Shown here: piece after piece, positions 33,300 through 44,308 of the stretch
How positions within the stretch are numbered: position 1 is the stretch's first letter
Layout of the letters: each line of letters starts with the position of its first letter
Assembly (NCBI GenBank): GCA_035294245.1
Contig: DATGLG010000040.1
Span: 1 to 64,000 of the forward strand
Direction: 5' to 3'
DNA: 64,000 nt
Origin: DATGLG01 sp035294245
Lineage (GTDB): Bacteria > Pseudomonadota > Alphaproteobacteria > JACZXZ01
Position numbers and translations under genes: made by a program
The notes under the pieces: generated by a model
Seen by the model: only the letters and a program-made list of their open reading frames with translations
What the model was told of the DNA's origin: nothing
The model's database searches: none

Positions 33300-34292
33300 A
33301 TGGATTCGTTCGAGTGGAACAAGGTCGCCGGCGCCGTATTGATGACCTTGCTCATCATGACGGTGATCGGCCATGCCGGCGACATCTTGGTGCCCGAGCC
33401 GGAGCCCGGCAAATCGCATATCGAGATCGCCGGTGCCGAGGCGGCGCAGACGACGCAGCAGGCCAAGGCGCCCGCCAACCAGCCCTTCTCCGTCTATCTT
33501 GCCAAGGCCAACCCCCAGCAGGGCGCGAAGGCGGCCCACATCTGCGAGACCTGCCACAACCTCCAGAAGGGCAAGGGCCCCAAGATCGGCCCCGATCTCT
33601 GGGGCGTCGTCGGCCGCAAGGTCGCGAGCAATGACGGCTTCCAGTATTCGGACGCGATCAAGAAGATCGGCGGCGATTGGGATTTCGACAAGCTCAACGA
33701 GTGGCTCGCCAGCCCGCAGAAGATGGCGCCCGGCACCAAGATGACCTTCGCCGGCATTCCCGACGAGCAGCAACGCGCCGACGTGATCGCCTATCTCAAC
33801 ACCCAGAGCGACAAGCCCGAGCCGCTTCCGAAGGTGACAAGCGCCGCGAGCGCACAGCCGGCCCAGGGGGCCGCTGCCGAGCCGAGCCCGTCCAAGAGCG
33901 CTCAGCCGGCGCAGGAAGCCAAGGCGCCCGCCAATGCCGGCCTCGACCAGCGCCTCGCCAAGGCGAATCCCGCGGAGGGTGCCAAGGATGCGCGGATCTG
34001 CGAGACCTGCCATAATTTCGAGAAAGGCAAGGGCCCCAAGATCGGCCCCGATCTTTGGGACGTCGTGGGTCGCAAGGTGGCGAGCCAGGAGAAGTTCAGC
34101 TATTCCGATGCCATCAAGAAGATCGGCGGCAATTGGGACTTCCAGAAGCTCGACGAGTGGCTCACCAGCCCGCAGAAGATGGCGCCCGGCACCAAGATGA
34201 CCTTCGCCGGCGTGCCCGACGCGCAGAAGCGCGCGGACATCATCGCCTTCCTCAATTCGAAGAGCGACAAGCCGCAGCCTCTACCCAAGTGA
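33300..34292 (+). CDS. Membrane-anchored diheme cytochrome c with duplicated domain
   Basis: 330 residues. An N-terminal uncleaved-anchor-like helix (8-27) is followed by two class I cytochrome c domains. Heme sites are C-E-T-C-H at 82-86 and 234-238; likely Met ligands are Met148 and Met300 in T-K-M-T-F. Residues 54-178 and 206-330 align without gaps over 125 positions, 95 identical by eye. An Ala/Pro/Gln-rich linker (179-205) joins them. The single-domain relative is CycM/cyt c552, which carries electrons between the bc1 complex and the terminal oxidase in alphaproteobacteria. The same role, with two hemes, is inferred. It sits beside kdsB-pheA, where CycM-like genes are usual. Confidence 0.9.
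   Translation: MDSFEWNKVAGAVLMTLLIMTVIGHAGDILVPEPEPGKSHIEIAGAEAAQTTQQAKAPANQPFSVYLAKANPQQGAKAAHICETCHNLQKGKGPKIGPDLWGVVGRKVASNDGFQYSDAIKKIGGDWDFDKLNEWLASPQKMAPGTKMTFAGIPDEQQRADVIAYLNTQSDKPEPLPKVTSAASAQPAQGAAAEPSPSKSAQPAQEAKAPANAGLDQRLAKANPAEGAKDARICETCHNFEKGKGPKIGPDLWDVVGRKVASQEKFSYSDAIKKIGGNWDFQKLDEWLTSPQKMAPGTKMTFAGVPDAQKRADIIAFLNSKSDKPQPLPK
33459..33833 (+). repeat. Intragenic duplication, copy 1
   Basis: Encodes residues 54-178 of the diheme cytochrome c. It aligns without gaps with the copy at 33915-34289, offset 456 bp. Confidence 0.9.
33915..34289 (+). repeat. Intragenic duplication, copy 2
   Basis: Encodes residues 206-330 of the diheme cytochrome c and runs to the last sense codon. 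About three quarters of the residues match copy 1, and both end in P-L-P-K. Confidence 0.9.
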
Positions 34293-34380
34293 GGCCGGCG
34301 CAAGCGTCGCGCGCGACGGCGCGTCTCTCCGCTGCCATTCCCCTTGGCAGAACGGCGCCTTTCGTCGACACTCCGCGGTC

Positions 34381-35175
34381 ATGAGCGCGCCCGCTCTCGA
34401 CGATCTCGTCGAACTTGCGCAGCAGCTCGCCGATGCGAGCGGCGCCGTGGCGCAGCGCTATTTCCGTACCGGCGTCGCCGTCGACGACAAGGCCGACCTC
34501 TCGCCCGTCACCGTGGCCGACCGCGAAGCCGAGGCGGCCATGCGCCGGCTGATCGAGCAGCGCTTCCCCGATCACGGCATCATCGGCGAGGAATACGGCC
34601 CCAAGCGTCCCGACGCCCCTTACGTCTGGGTGCTTGATCCCATCGACGGCACCAAGTCCTTCATCACGGGGAAGCCGCTCTTCGGCACCTTGATCGGCCT
34701 CCTCCACGAGGACCGCGCGCTTCTCGGCGTCATCAACCATCCTGCCCTGGGAGAGCGCTGGCTCGGCGCACGCGGCCGTCCCACGCTCTTCAACGGCAAG
34801 CCGGTCAAGGCGCGCGGCTGCGCGTCGCTTGACCAGGCGGCGCTCTACACCACCTCGCCCTATATGTTCAAAAGCGAGGGCGACGCCATCGCCTTCGAGC
34901 GCGTGCGCAAGGCGGTCAAGCTCGCCGGCTTCGGCTGCGACTGCTACGCCTATGGCCTGATCGCCAATGGCAGCGTCGATCTCGTCATCGAGGGCGGGCT
35001 CGGGGTCTATGATTATTGCGGCCCCATCGCGGTTATCGAGGGTGCGGGCGGGCTCATCACCGATTGGCAGGGCCGCCCCCTCGGCCTCCACTCCGACGGA
35101 CGCGTGGTGGCGGCCGGCGACCGCCGCGCCCATGAGCAGGCCCTCGACCGCCTTGCGCAACAAGGCCCGAATTAG
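34381..35175 (+). CDS. hisN: Histidinol-phosphatase, inositol monophosphatase fold
   Basis: 264 residues. Metal-binding motifs are G-E-E-Y-G with Glu70, D-P-I-D-G-T-K-S-F with Asp86 and Asp89, and a C-terminal Y-D-Y-C-G-P-I-A-V-I-E-G-A-G-G. The D-P-I-D-G-T-K-S-F-I-T-G-K-P form is characteristic of HisN-type histidinol-phosphatases rather than SuhB or CysQ. The step is the penultimate reaction of histidine synthesis. Other his genes are not in the window. It follows the cytochrome gene by 88 nt. Confidence 0.87.
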   Translation: MSAPALDDLVELAQQLADASGAVAQRYFRTGVAVDDKADLSPVTVADREAEAAMRRLIEQRFPDHGIIGEEYGPKRPDAPYVWVLDPIDGTKSFITGKPLFGTLIGLLHEDRALLGVINHPALGERWLGARGRPTLFNGKPVKARGCASLDQAALYTTSPYMFKSEGDAIAFERVRKAVKLAGFGCDCYAYGLIANGSVDLVIEGGLGVYDYCGPIAVIEGAGGLITDWQGRPLGLHSDGRVVAAGDRRAHEQALDRLAQQGPN

Positions 35176-35288
35176 CGGCAAAAAGCCGGGGGGCGACGTT
35201 GGCATCCCTTTTTCGCCAACGCGACGCCAAGCCCCTGATCTGTCGGCCCTTTGCCCGGTTCCGCTTGATGGAGAGGGAGGAAACCCCC

Positions 35289-37169
35289 ATGCTGGGGAGA
35301 CTCGCGTTCGCACTCCCGCTCGAGGCCGCCATGCCGAGAATCCTCGCCGCGCTTTTCCCGCTGCTGCTATTGATCGCGGCCACCGCGGCACCCGCCCGCG
35401 CGGCTGACGCAAATCCCGGCAGCGAGGGCTGGTCGATCTATGGCGATCTCAAATACAAGCCCGGCTTCACCCATTTCGACTACGCCGATCCCGCAGCCCC
35501 CAAGGGCGGCGAGCTGCGCGAGGCGGCGACGGGAACCTTCGACAGCCTCAATCCCTTCATCCTGAAAGGCGTGCCCGCCTCGGGCATCGGCCTCGTCTTC
35601 GACACCCTCACGGTCCAGAGCCAGGACGAGCCCTCCTCGGAATACGGCCTGGTGGCGCAGACCATTGAGGTGCCTCCGGATCGCGCCTCCGTCACCTTCA
35701 CGCTCCGGCCCGAGGCGCGCTTCCAGGACGGCAGCCCGATCACCGCCGACGACGTGGTGTGGACCTTCGATACGCTCAAGAGCAAGGGCAGCCCCCTTTA
35801 TGCCGCCTATTACCAGAGCATCGTGAAGGCGGAAGCGCTCGGCCCGCACAAGGTGAAGTTCAGCTTCGCCCCCGGCGACAATCGCGAGCTGCCTCTCATC
35901 ATCGGCCAGCTCCCGATTCTCTCGAAGAAATACTATGCCAGCCATGATTTCGAGAAGACGACCCTGGACCAGCCGCTTGGCAGCGGCCCCTACAAGGTGG
36001 CCGCGGTCGATCCCGGCCGCTCGATCAGCTATGAGCGCGACAAGAGCTACTGGGCCAAGGACCTGCCGGTGAACAAGGGCCGCTACAATTTCGATCGCAT
36101 CCGCATCGACTACTATCGCGACGACAACGTGTCCCTCGAGGCGTTCAAGGCCGGCAATTACGATTTCCGCCTCGAGAACAGCTCGAAGTTCTGGGCGACG
36201 GGCTACGCATCCCCGGCCCTCAAGGCGGGCCTCATCAAGAAGGAGGCGATCCCGAGCAAGGACCCCTTCGGCATGCAAGGCTACGCCTTCAATATCCGCC
36301 GCGACATCTTCAAGGACCCGCGGGTGCGCCTCGCCATTGCCAACGCCCTCGACGTGGAGTGGGAGATCAAGGCGCTCCTCTACGGCGCCTACAAGCACAT
36401 CCAGAGCTATTTCGCCAATTCCGAGCTTGCCTCCCACGGCCTGCCGAGCCCCGAGGAGCTCAAGCTGCTGGAGCCGCTCAAGAGCGAGATCCCGCCCGAG
36501 GTCCTCACCGAGGAATACCACCCGCCCATGACCGACGGCTCGGGCAATATCCGCCCCAATCTCGCCAAGGCGCTCAAGCTTCTCGAGGCCGCGGGCTGGA
36601 CGATCAAGGGCGGGCGCATGACCAACGCCAAGGGCGAGCAGCTCGCCTTCGAGATCCTCCTCGACCAGCCCGCCTTCGAGCGCCTGACCCAGCCCTTCGT
36701 CGAGAATCTGAAGCGCCTTGGCATCGCGGCGCGCATCCGCACCGTCGACACGGCGCAATATCAGAACCGGGTGCGCGATTTCGATTACGACATGATCGTG
36801 GCGCGCTACGGCGAATCGATCTCGCCGGGCAACGAGCAGCGCGACTATTGGAGCTCCGAGGCCGCCGATACGCCGGGGAGCTCCAATTACGTCGGCATCA
36901 AGGACAAGGCCATCGACAAGCTCATCGACCTCGTCATTGCGGCCCCCGACCGGCAGAGCCTGGTGACGCGCGTCCACGCCCTCGACCGCGTGCTGCTGTG
37001 GCACCACTACATCGTCCCCCAGTGGTATTTCGACGGGACCTGGGTCGCCTATTGGGACAAGTTCGGCCGGCCTGCCGTGCTGCCGCCCTATGGCGGCGGC
37101 TTCGACCTCTACGCCTGGTGGATCGATCCCGCCAAGGTCGCAGCACTCCAGAAGAAGAGCGGAAACTAG
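35289..37169 (+). CDS. yejA: Peptide ABC transporter substrate-binding protein, YejA-like
   Basis: 626 residues from ATG 35289, chosen because of GAGGGAGGA about 7 nt upstream; ATG 35331 would give a more compact signal peptide. A hydrophobic signal ending A-P-A-R-A-A-D-A is followed by an SBP family 5 domain: Y-A-D-P-A-A-P-K-G-G near the mature N-terminus, F-x-L-R-P-E-A-R-F-Q-D-G and D-D-V-V-W-T-F. The Y-A-D-P..K-G-G-E start and the length fit the YejA branch, which feeds oligopeptides or microcin-C-like peptides to YejBEF. The permease genes follow directly. Confidence 0.9.
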   Translation: MLGRLAFALPLEAAMPRILAALFPLLLLIAATAAPARAADANPGSEGWSIYGDLKYKPGFTHFDYADPAAPKGGELREAATGTFDSLNPFILKGVPASGIGLVFDTLTVQSQDEPSSEYGLVAQTIEVPPDRASVTFTLRPEARFQDGSPITADDVVWTFDTLKSKGSPLYAAYYQSIVKAEALGPHKVKFSFAPGDNRELPLIIGQLPILSKKYYASHDFEKTTLDQPLGSGPYKVAAVDPGRSISYERDKSYWAKDLPVNKGRYNFDRIRIDYYRDDNVSLEAFKAGNYDFRLENSSKFWATGYASPALKAGLIKKEAIPSKDPFGMQGYAFNIRRDIFKDPRVRLAIANALDVEWEIKALLYGAYKHIQSYFANSELASHGLPSPEELKLLEPLKSEIPPEVLTEEYHPPMTDGSGNIRPNLAKALKLLEAAGWTIKGGRMTNAKGEQLAFEILLDQPAFERLTQPFVENLKRLGIAARIRTVDTAQYQNRVRDFDYDMIVARYGESISPGNEQRDYWSSEAADTPGSSNYVGIKDKAIDKLIDLVIAAPDRQSLVTRVHALDRVLLWHHYIVPQWYFDGTWVAYWDKFGRPAVLPPYGGGFDLYAWWIDPAKVAALQKKSGN

Positions 37170-37205
37170 CGTTATGATTTTGACATTCGATTCGCATTCA
37201 AAGGT

Positions 37206-37283
37206 CGTCATTCCGGCCGGAGCGAAGCGCAGAGCCGGAATCCAGGGCCGCATGCCTGGATGCCCGCTTTCGCGGGCATGACG
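37206..37283. repeat. Two-hairpin palindromic repeat bounded by CGTCAT/ATGACG
   Basis: A 78-bp element in the yejA-yejB gap. Outer ends are CGTCAT (37206) and ATGACG (ends 37283). Hairpin one pairs 37210-37217 with 37234-37241. Hairpin two pairs 37261-37267 with 37272-37278. The internal AGCGAAGCGC is shared with the copy at 44146-44241. It resembles short dispersed palindromes of other bacteria and may attenuate transcription or protect the yejA mRNA 3' end. Confidence 0.75.
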
Positions 37284-37337
37284 GCCAAACAGAACGAACC
37301 GTTGGAGTCACAACACTAGCGCGCGGCACCCCTCCCC

Positions 37338-38432
37338 ATGCTCGCCTATATCATCCGCCGCCTGCTCCTCATCATCCCGACCCTCTTCGGGGTCATGGTG
37401 ATCAACTTCGTCATCATCCAGGCGGCGCCTGGCGGGCCCATCGACCAGGTGATCGCGCGCATCCACGGCCAGGTGGTGAGCGCCACGGCGCGCATCTCCG
37501 GAGCCCCCGGCGAGACCATCGGCGCGCGCCCGACGAGCGGCGAGGCGAGCCGATATCGCGGCGCCCGCGGCATCGACCCCGCGCTCATCAAGCGCCTCGA
37601 GCACCAGTTCGGCTTCGACAAGCCGCTCTGGCAGCGCTTCGTGCTGATGATGGGAAACTATCTGCGCTTCGATTTCGGCGAGAGCTTCTTCCAGGATCGC
37701 AGCGTGGTCTCCCTCGTGCTTGCCAAGATGCCCGTCTCGATCTCCCTCGGGCTATGGACGACGCTTCTCACCTACCTCATCTCGATTCCCCTCGGCATCC
37801 GCAAGGCGGTGCGCGACGGCTCGCGCTTCGATATCTGGACGAGCGCCGTGGTGGTGGTCAGCTATTCGATCCCGAGCTTCCTCTTCGCCATCCTCCTCAT
37901 CGTGCTCTTCGCCGGCGGCGGCTATGTGCAGTGGTTCCCCCTGCGCGGCCTCGTTTCCGAGGGCTGGAGCCATTTCGACCTTCTCCACAAGCTCCTCGAT
38001 TACTTCTGGCACATCTTTCTTCCCGTGCTCGCCCTCGTCATCGGCGGCTTCGCCTCGCTCACCATGCTGACCAAGAACTCCTTCCTCGCCGAGATCAGCA
38101 AGCAATACGTGCTGACCGCGCGCGCCAAGGGCCTCGGGGAGCGCCGCGTGCTCTACGGGCACGTCTTCCGCAACGCCATGCTGGTGGTGATCTCGGGCTT
38201 TCCCGCCGCCTTCATCGGCATCCTCTTCACGGGAGCCCTCCTCATCGAGGTCATCTTCTCGCTCGACGGCATGGGCCTGCTCGGCTTCCAGGCGACGATC
38301 AACCGCGACTACCCGATCATCTTCGGCACGCTTTATTTCTTCACCCTCATCGGCCTTATCACCAATCTCGTCGGCGATCTCACCTATATGCTGATCGATC
38401 CGCGCATCGATTTCGAGGCGCGGGAGAGCTGA
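37338..38432 (+). CDS. yejB: Peptide ABC transporter permease, YejB-like
   Basis: 364 residues with about six transmembrane helices. The N-terminus M-L-A-Y-I-I-R-R-L-L-L-I-I-P-T is typical of DppB/YejB permeases. A roughly 90-residue periplasmic loop rich in Gly and Arg follows the first helix, as in YejB. The ABC-interacting EAA loop is T-A-R-A-K-G-L-G-E-R-R-V-L-Y-G-H (about 257-272). It forms the heterodimeric channel with the YejE half of the next gene, which starts 1 nt after this stop codon. Confidence 0.93.
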   Translation: MLAYIIRRLLLIIPTLFGVMVINFVIIQAAPGGPIDQVIARIHGQVVSATARISGAPGETIGARPTSGEASRYRGARGIDPALIKRLEHQFGFDKPLWQRFVLMMGNYLRFDFGESFFQDRSVVSLVLAKMPVSISLGLWTTLLTYLISIPLGIRKAVRDGSRFDIWTSAVVVVSYSIPSFLFAILLIVLFAGGGYVQWFPLRGLVSEGWSHFDLLHKLLDYFWHIFLPVLALVIGGFASLTMLTKNSFLAEISKQYVLTARAKGLGERRVLYGHVFRNAMLVVISGFPAAFIGILFTGALLIEVIFSLDGMGLLGFQATINRDYPIIFGTLYFFTLIGLITNLVGDLTYMLIDPRIDFEARES

Positions 38433-38433
38433 G

Positions 38434-41214
<2,781 letters not shown>

Positions 41215-41224
41215 TTGCAATATT

Positions 41225-41252
41225 GCATGCGATATCATAAAATATCGCGTGC
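41225..41252. promoter_or_regulatory. Inverted repeat at toxin start, candidate autoregulatory operator
   Basis: Arms 41225-41235 and 41242-41252 match as an inverted repeat at 10 of 11 positions around a 6-bp spacer. The core GCGATAT/ATATCGC is perfect. It sits in a locally A/T-rich stretch and covers the toxin GTG start at 41249. Toxin-antitoxin pairs commonly autoregulate through such sites. Confidence 0.6.
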
Positions 41253-41671
41253 GAATCGTGCTCGATACGGACGTCATGGTGGCAGCCATCCGCAGCGATG
41301 CGGGAGCGTCTCGACGCCTGCTTGTGGGGGCCTTGACGCGTCGTTATACCCCGCTCGTATCGGTGCCGCTGATCATCGAGTACGAAGCGGTGATGACGCG
41401 CTCAGAACATCTCGCTGCGGCGCGGCTTGCGGTCCGCGATGTTGGAGTCATTCTCGACGCGATGGCCGCTGTCGCAGAACCGGTTCGGCTGGTGTACTTG
41501 TGGCGGCCGATATTGAATGATCCGGATGACGATATGGTGTTGGAAGCGGCGGTAAATGGTAAGGCGGACTTTCTCGTGACGTTCAACCGCTCCGACTTCG
41601 CAAGTTCCGCGCGCCGCTTCGGCATCGCCGTCGCGTCACCCGCCGAGACGCTCCGCCGTTTGGAGGGATGA
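41249..41671 (+). CDS. PIN-domain toxin (COG1569-like)
   Basis: 140 residues from a GTG start. PIN nuclease acidic residues are Asp6 (V-L-D-T-D-V), Glu44 (I-I-E-Y-E) and Asp95 (D-P-D-D-D-M-V-L-E-A-A), with a later F-N-R-S-D-F. The pattern fits the putative toxin PIN family of type II toxin-antitoxin systems rather than classical VapC. The expected activity is metal-dependent RNA cleavage. The toxin gene precedes its antitoxin, the reverse of the common order, and lies 34 nt after yejEF. Confidence 0.85.
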   Translation: MRIVLDTDVMVAAIRSDAGASRRLLVGALTRRYTPLVSVPLIIEYEAVMTRSEHLAAARLAVRDVGVILDAMAAVAEPVRLVYLWRPILNDPDDDMVLEAAVNGKADFLVTFNRSDFASSARRFGIAVASPAETLRRLEG

Positions 41672-41672
41672 G

Positions 41673-41918
41673 ATGAGAAAAAGCAACTTCGCGCTGCGCC
41701 TGCAGCCGTCGCTCCTCGATGAGGTCAAGAAGCTGGCCGAGGCCGAGGGCGTCGCCGTGAATCAGCTCATCAACATCGCCGTCGCCGAGAAGCTCTCGGC
41801 GCTCCGCACCGAGAGCTATTTCCGCGACCGCGCCGGCCGGGCAAATGTCCCGAAGGCATTGAAGATCCTGAAGCGCGCCGGCGCGGGCAATCCGCCACGA
41901 AAGGACGACGAAGTCTAG
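41673..41918 (+). CDS. Ribbon-helix-helix antitoxin partner
   Basis: 81 residues, 1 nt after the toxin stop. The N-terminal strand N-F-A-L-R-L-Q-P-S-L-L-D-E-V-K-K-L-A-E, followed by V-A-V-N-Q-L-I-N-I-A-V-A-E-K, is the ribbon-helix-helix pattern of HicB/CopG-like antitoxins. The C-terminal half is basic and probably disordered, the usual toxin-neutralising part. It is expected to bind the inverted repeat at 41225-41252. Confidence 0.82.
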   Translation: MRKSNFALRLQPSLLDEVKKLAEAEGVAVNQLINIAVAEKLSALRTESYFRDRAGRANVPKALKILKRAGAGNPPRKDDEV

Positions 41919-41961
41919 CCTCTACCCTGCGCCCGGATTGGCCGCGCGCACACGATCGCGT

Positions 41962-42009
41962 CGTCGCCTTCCGAGTGGAAGCAAGCGAGAGCGGCGTGGT
42001 AAGGGTGTA
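41962..42009 (+). repeat. Direct repeat flanking the toxin-antitoxin pair, right copy
   Basis: 45 of 48 bp identical to the end of yejEF (41166-41213), including a stop codon in the same frame. It reads V-A-F-R-V-E-A-S-E-S-G-V-V-R-V. Sequence upstream of this copy does not resemble yejEF. Confidence 0.92.
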
Positions 42010-42038
42010 GCCGGACCAACCAACAGGCGCGAAGACCC

Positions 42039-42968
42039 ATGGCACTTCTCTACAAATCCGAGACCGACCGCGCCGATTGGTGGCGCCAGGAACTCGGGCG
42101 GCGCATTCCCGATCTCGAGATGCGCGTCTGGCCGGAGATCGGCGACCCCGCAGAGATCGAATACGCGCTGGTGTGGAACCTCGCCCCCGGCGTGCTCAAG
42201 ACGCTGCCCAATCTGCGCGCCATCTTCTCCTTGGGCGCCGGCGTCGATCACCTCTTCGCCGACCCGGACCTGCCCCGCCACATACCGGTCTGCCGCGTCG
42301 TCGACCGTTACCTCACCCAGCGCATGACCGAATACGTGGCGCTGCACGTGCTGCGCTACCATCGCCGCCAGCCGGAATTCGACGAGCTACAGCGCGCGGA
42401 GACGTGGGACGAGCTCTATTCCCCCACGGCGGAGGAGCGGCATGTGGGCATCATGGGCCTCGGCGAGCTCGGTGCGGACGCCGCGCGCAAGCTCGCGGCC
42501 CTCGGCTTCGCCGTGCTCGGCTGGAGCCGCAGTCCCAAGGCGATTCCCGGCATTGAGAGCTTCCACGGCGAGGCGGGGCTCGCTCCCTTTCTCGCGCGAA
42601 GCGAGATCCTCGTCTGCCTGCTGCCGCTCACGCCGGCGACGGAGAATATCCTTTCGGCATCGCTCTTCGCCCGGCTGCCAAAGGGCGCCTGCCTCATCAA
42701 CGCCGCGCGCGGACGGCATCTCGTCGAGAAGGACCTGCTCGCCGCCCTCGATTCGGGCCGGCTCGCCCACGCCACCCTGGATGTCTTCCGCAGCGAGCCG
42801 CTGCCCAAGGGCCATCCCTTCTGGCGCCATCCGCGCATCACCGTGACCCCCCACATCGCCAGCATCACCGATCCGCGCACCGTTGCCGAGCTCGTCGCCG
42901 AGAATGTCGCGCGCGACCGCCGCGGCGAGCCCCTCCTTCATACGGTCGATACGGCGCTGGGCTATTGA
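42039..42968 (+). CDS. ghrA: Glyoxylate/hydroxypyruvate reductase A
   Basis: 309 residues of the D-2-hydroxyacid dehydrogenase family. The NAD(P)-binding loop is G-L-G-E-L-G (140-145). The catalytic residues are Arg224 (N-A-A-R-G), Glu253 (R-S-E-P-L) and His272 (T-P-H-I-A-S). The W-x-R-S-P-K cofactor loop (162-167) suits NADPH use, and the F-S-L-G-A-G-V-D segment is GhrA-like. It reduces glyoxylate and hydroxypyruvate. It begins 29 nt after the right 48-bp repeat. The yej operon may once have run straight into it. Confidence 0.88.
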   Translation: MALLYKSETDRADWWRQELGRRIPDLEMRVWPEIGDPAEIEYALVWNLAPGVLKTLPNLRAIFSLGAGVDHLFADPDLPRHIPVCRVVDRYLTQRMTEYVALHVLRYHRRQPEFDELQRAETWDELYSPTAEERHVGIMGLGELGADAARKLAALGFAVLGWSRSPKAIPGIESFHGEAGLAPFLARSEILVCLLPLTPATENILSASLFARLPKGACLINAARGRHLVEKDLLAALDSGRLAHATLDVFRSEPLPKGHPFWRHPRITVTPHIASITDPRTVAELVAENVARDRRGEPLLHTVDTALGY

Positions 42969-43018
42969 CGGCGGACGGCCTCCGCCCTTAGGAGCCTGAT
43001 CGGTCGCGGGGAGAAGCC

Positions 43019-44059
43019 ATGGAGACGACAGCCGACGAGGCGCAGGCCCGGCTCGCAGCCCTGCCGCGGCTGCATCTCGCCCATCTGCCGACACCTCTCG
43101 AGGAGATGCCGCGCCTCTCGCGGCACCTCGGCGGGCCGCGCCTCCTGGCGAAGCGGGACGACTTGACCGGCCTCGGCATCGGCGGCAACAAGCTGCGCAA
43201 GCTGGAATACGACCTGGCGGCGGCGCAGGCCGCGGCGGCGGATTGCGTCGTCTGCGGCGGCGTCGTGCAATCGAATACGGCGCGCCAGGCGGCGGCCGCC
43301 TGCGCCAAGCTCGGGCTCGGATGCCATCTCGGCATCATGCGGGGGCGCGTTCCGGGCACCGAGCCGGGCTATGACTCGACGGGCAATATCCTGCTCGACC
43401 GGCTCTATGGCGCCGTCATCCACGACATTCCCTGGAATGAGGACCGCAACCTTCATCTGCGCCGCATCGCCGACGCGCTCGCCGCGGCGGGCCGCAGGCC
43501 CTATCTCGTTCCCTATGGCGCCTCGGACGCGCTCGGCGCCATGGGCTATGCGCGCATGGTCCTCGAGCTTCTCGAGCAGTGCCGCAGCGAGGGCGTCCGG
43601 CCGACTTATATCGTCCATGCCTCGGGCAGCGCCGGAACCCAAGCGGGCATTCTTGCCATGCTTACGGCGCTCGGCCATCCCCTGCGCTGCATCGGCATCG
43701 ACGTGGATGCGCAGCCGGAGCGGGTGGCGCGCGACGTGAGGCGCGTCGGCCGCGAGGCTGCGGCCCTTCTCGGGGTTGAGGCCGCCTGGGACGAATCCCG
43801 CGTCGAGGTCGCGGCGGGCTTTGCCGGCCCCGCCTATGGCGTGGCGGACGCCGCGACCCTGGAGGCGATCGGCCTGGCGGCGCGGCTCGAAGCCTTCGCC
43901 TTGGACCCGGTCTATGCCGGCAAGGGGATGAGCGGGCTCATCGGCCTCGTCCGCCGAGGCCGCTTTCAGGCGGAAGACGTGGTGGTGTGGATCCACACCG
44001 GCGGCGTGCCGGGCATCTTCGCCTATCCCGCCGCCATGGCGCGGGCGGCGGCGCGATAG
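43019..44059 (+). CDS. dcyD: D-cysteine desulfhydrase / ACC deaminase family
   Basis: 346 residues, PLP fold type II. The Schiff-base Lys58 lies in G-I-G-G-N-K-L-R-K-L-E-Y. Further motifs are V-C-G-G-V-V-Q-S-N-T-A-R-Q, V-P-Y-G-A-S-D-A-L-G-A-M-G-Y, G-S-A-G-T-Q-A-G and the C-terminal W-I-H-T-G-G-V-P-G-I-F. The family includes D-cysteine desulfhydrase and 1-aminocyclopropane-1-carboxylate deaminase. D-Cys to pyruvate, sulfide and ammonia is the likelier reaction, but the substrate is not proven. GGAGAAG lies just before the ATG. It is 50 nt after ghrA and probably co-transcribed. Confidence 0.83.
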   Translation: METTADEAQARLAALPRLHLAHLPTPLEEMPRLSRHLGGPRLLAKRDDLTGLGIGGNKLRKLEYDLAAAQAAAADCVVCGGVVQSNTARQAAAACAKLGLGCHLGIMRGRVPGTEPGYDSTGNILLDRLYGAVIHDIPWNEDRNLHLRRIADALAAAGRRPYLVPYGASDALGAMGYARMVLELLEQCRSEGVRPTYIVHASGSAGTQAGILAMLTALGHPLRCIGIDVDAQPERVARDVRRVGREAAALLGVEAAWDESRVEVAAGFAGPAYGVADAATLEAIGLAARLEAFALDPVYAGKGMSGLIGLVRRGRFQAEDVVVWIHTGGVPGIFAYPAAMARAAAR

Positions 44060-44145
44060 CTCGGCGAGTCGGGGCAAAGCCGGGCATAATCCCGTAGGGT
44101 GCCGACTCGAGATCGATTTTTTCTTGCCGCTTCCCTCGCTGCGCT

Positions 44146-44241
44146 CGTCATGCCGGACAAGCGAAGCGCCGATCCGGCATCCGGCGTCGGCGACGGGCCT
44201 GCTGGATCCCGGCTCTTCGCTCCGCTACGGCCGGGATGACG
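44146..44241. repeat. Second two-hairpin CGTCAT/ATGACG repeat
   Basis: A 96-bp element. CGTCAT begins at 44146 and ATGACG ends at 44241. Hairpin one pairs 44150-44157 with 44173-44180. Hairpin two pairs 44207-44213 with 44230-44236. It shares AGCGAAGCGC (44160-44169) with the copy at 37206-37283. It lies between dcyD and the convergent Lrp gene. Confidence 0.75.
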
Positions 44242-44308
44242 ACAGAGGTGGCGGTCCGCGAATCCGAGCTCGGTGCCCAGCATCGGCCTCGTCCCGGCCG
44301 GCACCGGC

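Noticed and set aside
41249..41918. HicAB or classical VapBC system
   Set aside because: The toxin has PIN acidic residues, not the small HicA fold, and the antitoxin is ribbon-helix-helix rather than AbrB-like VapB. Gene order is also reversed.
44146..44241. CRISPR repeat or small insertion sequence
   Set aside because: There are only two dispersed copies in the window, no regular spacers, no transposase and no target duplication.
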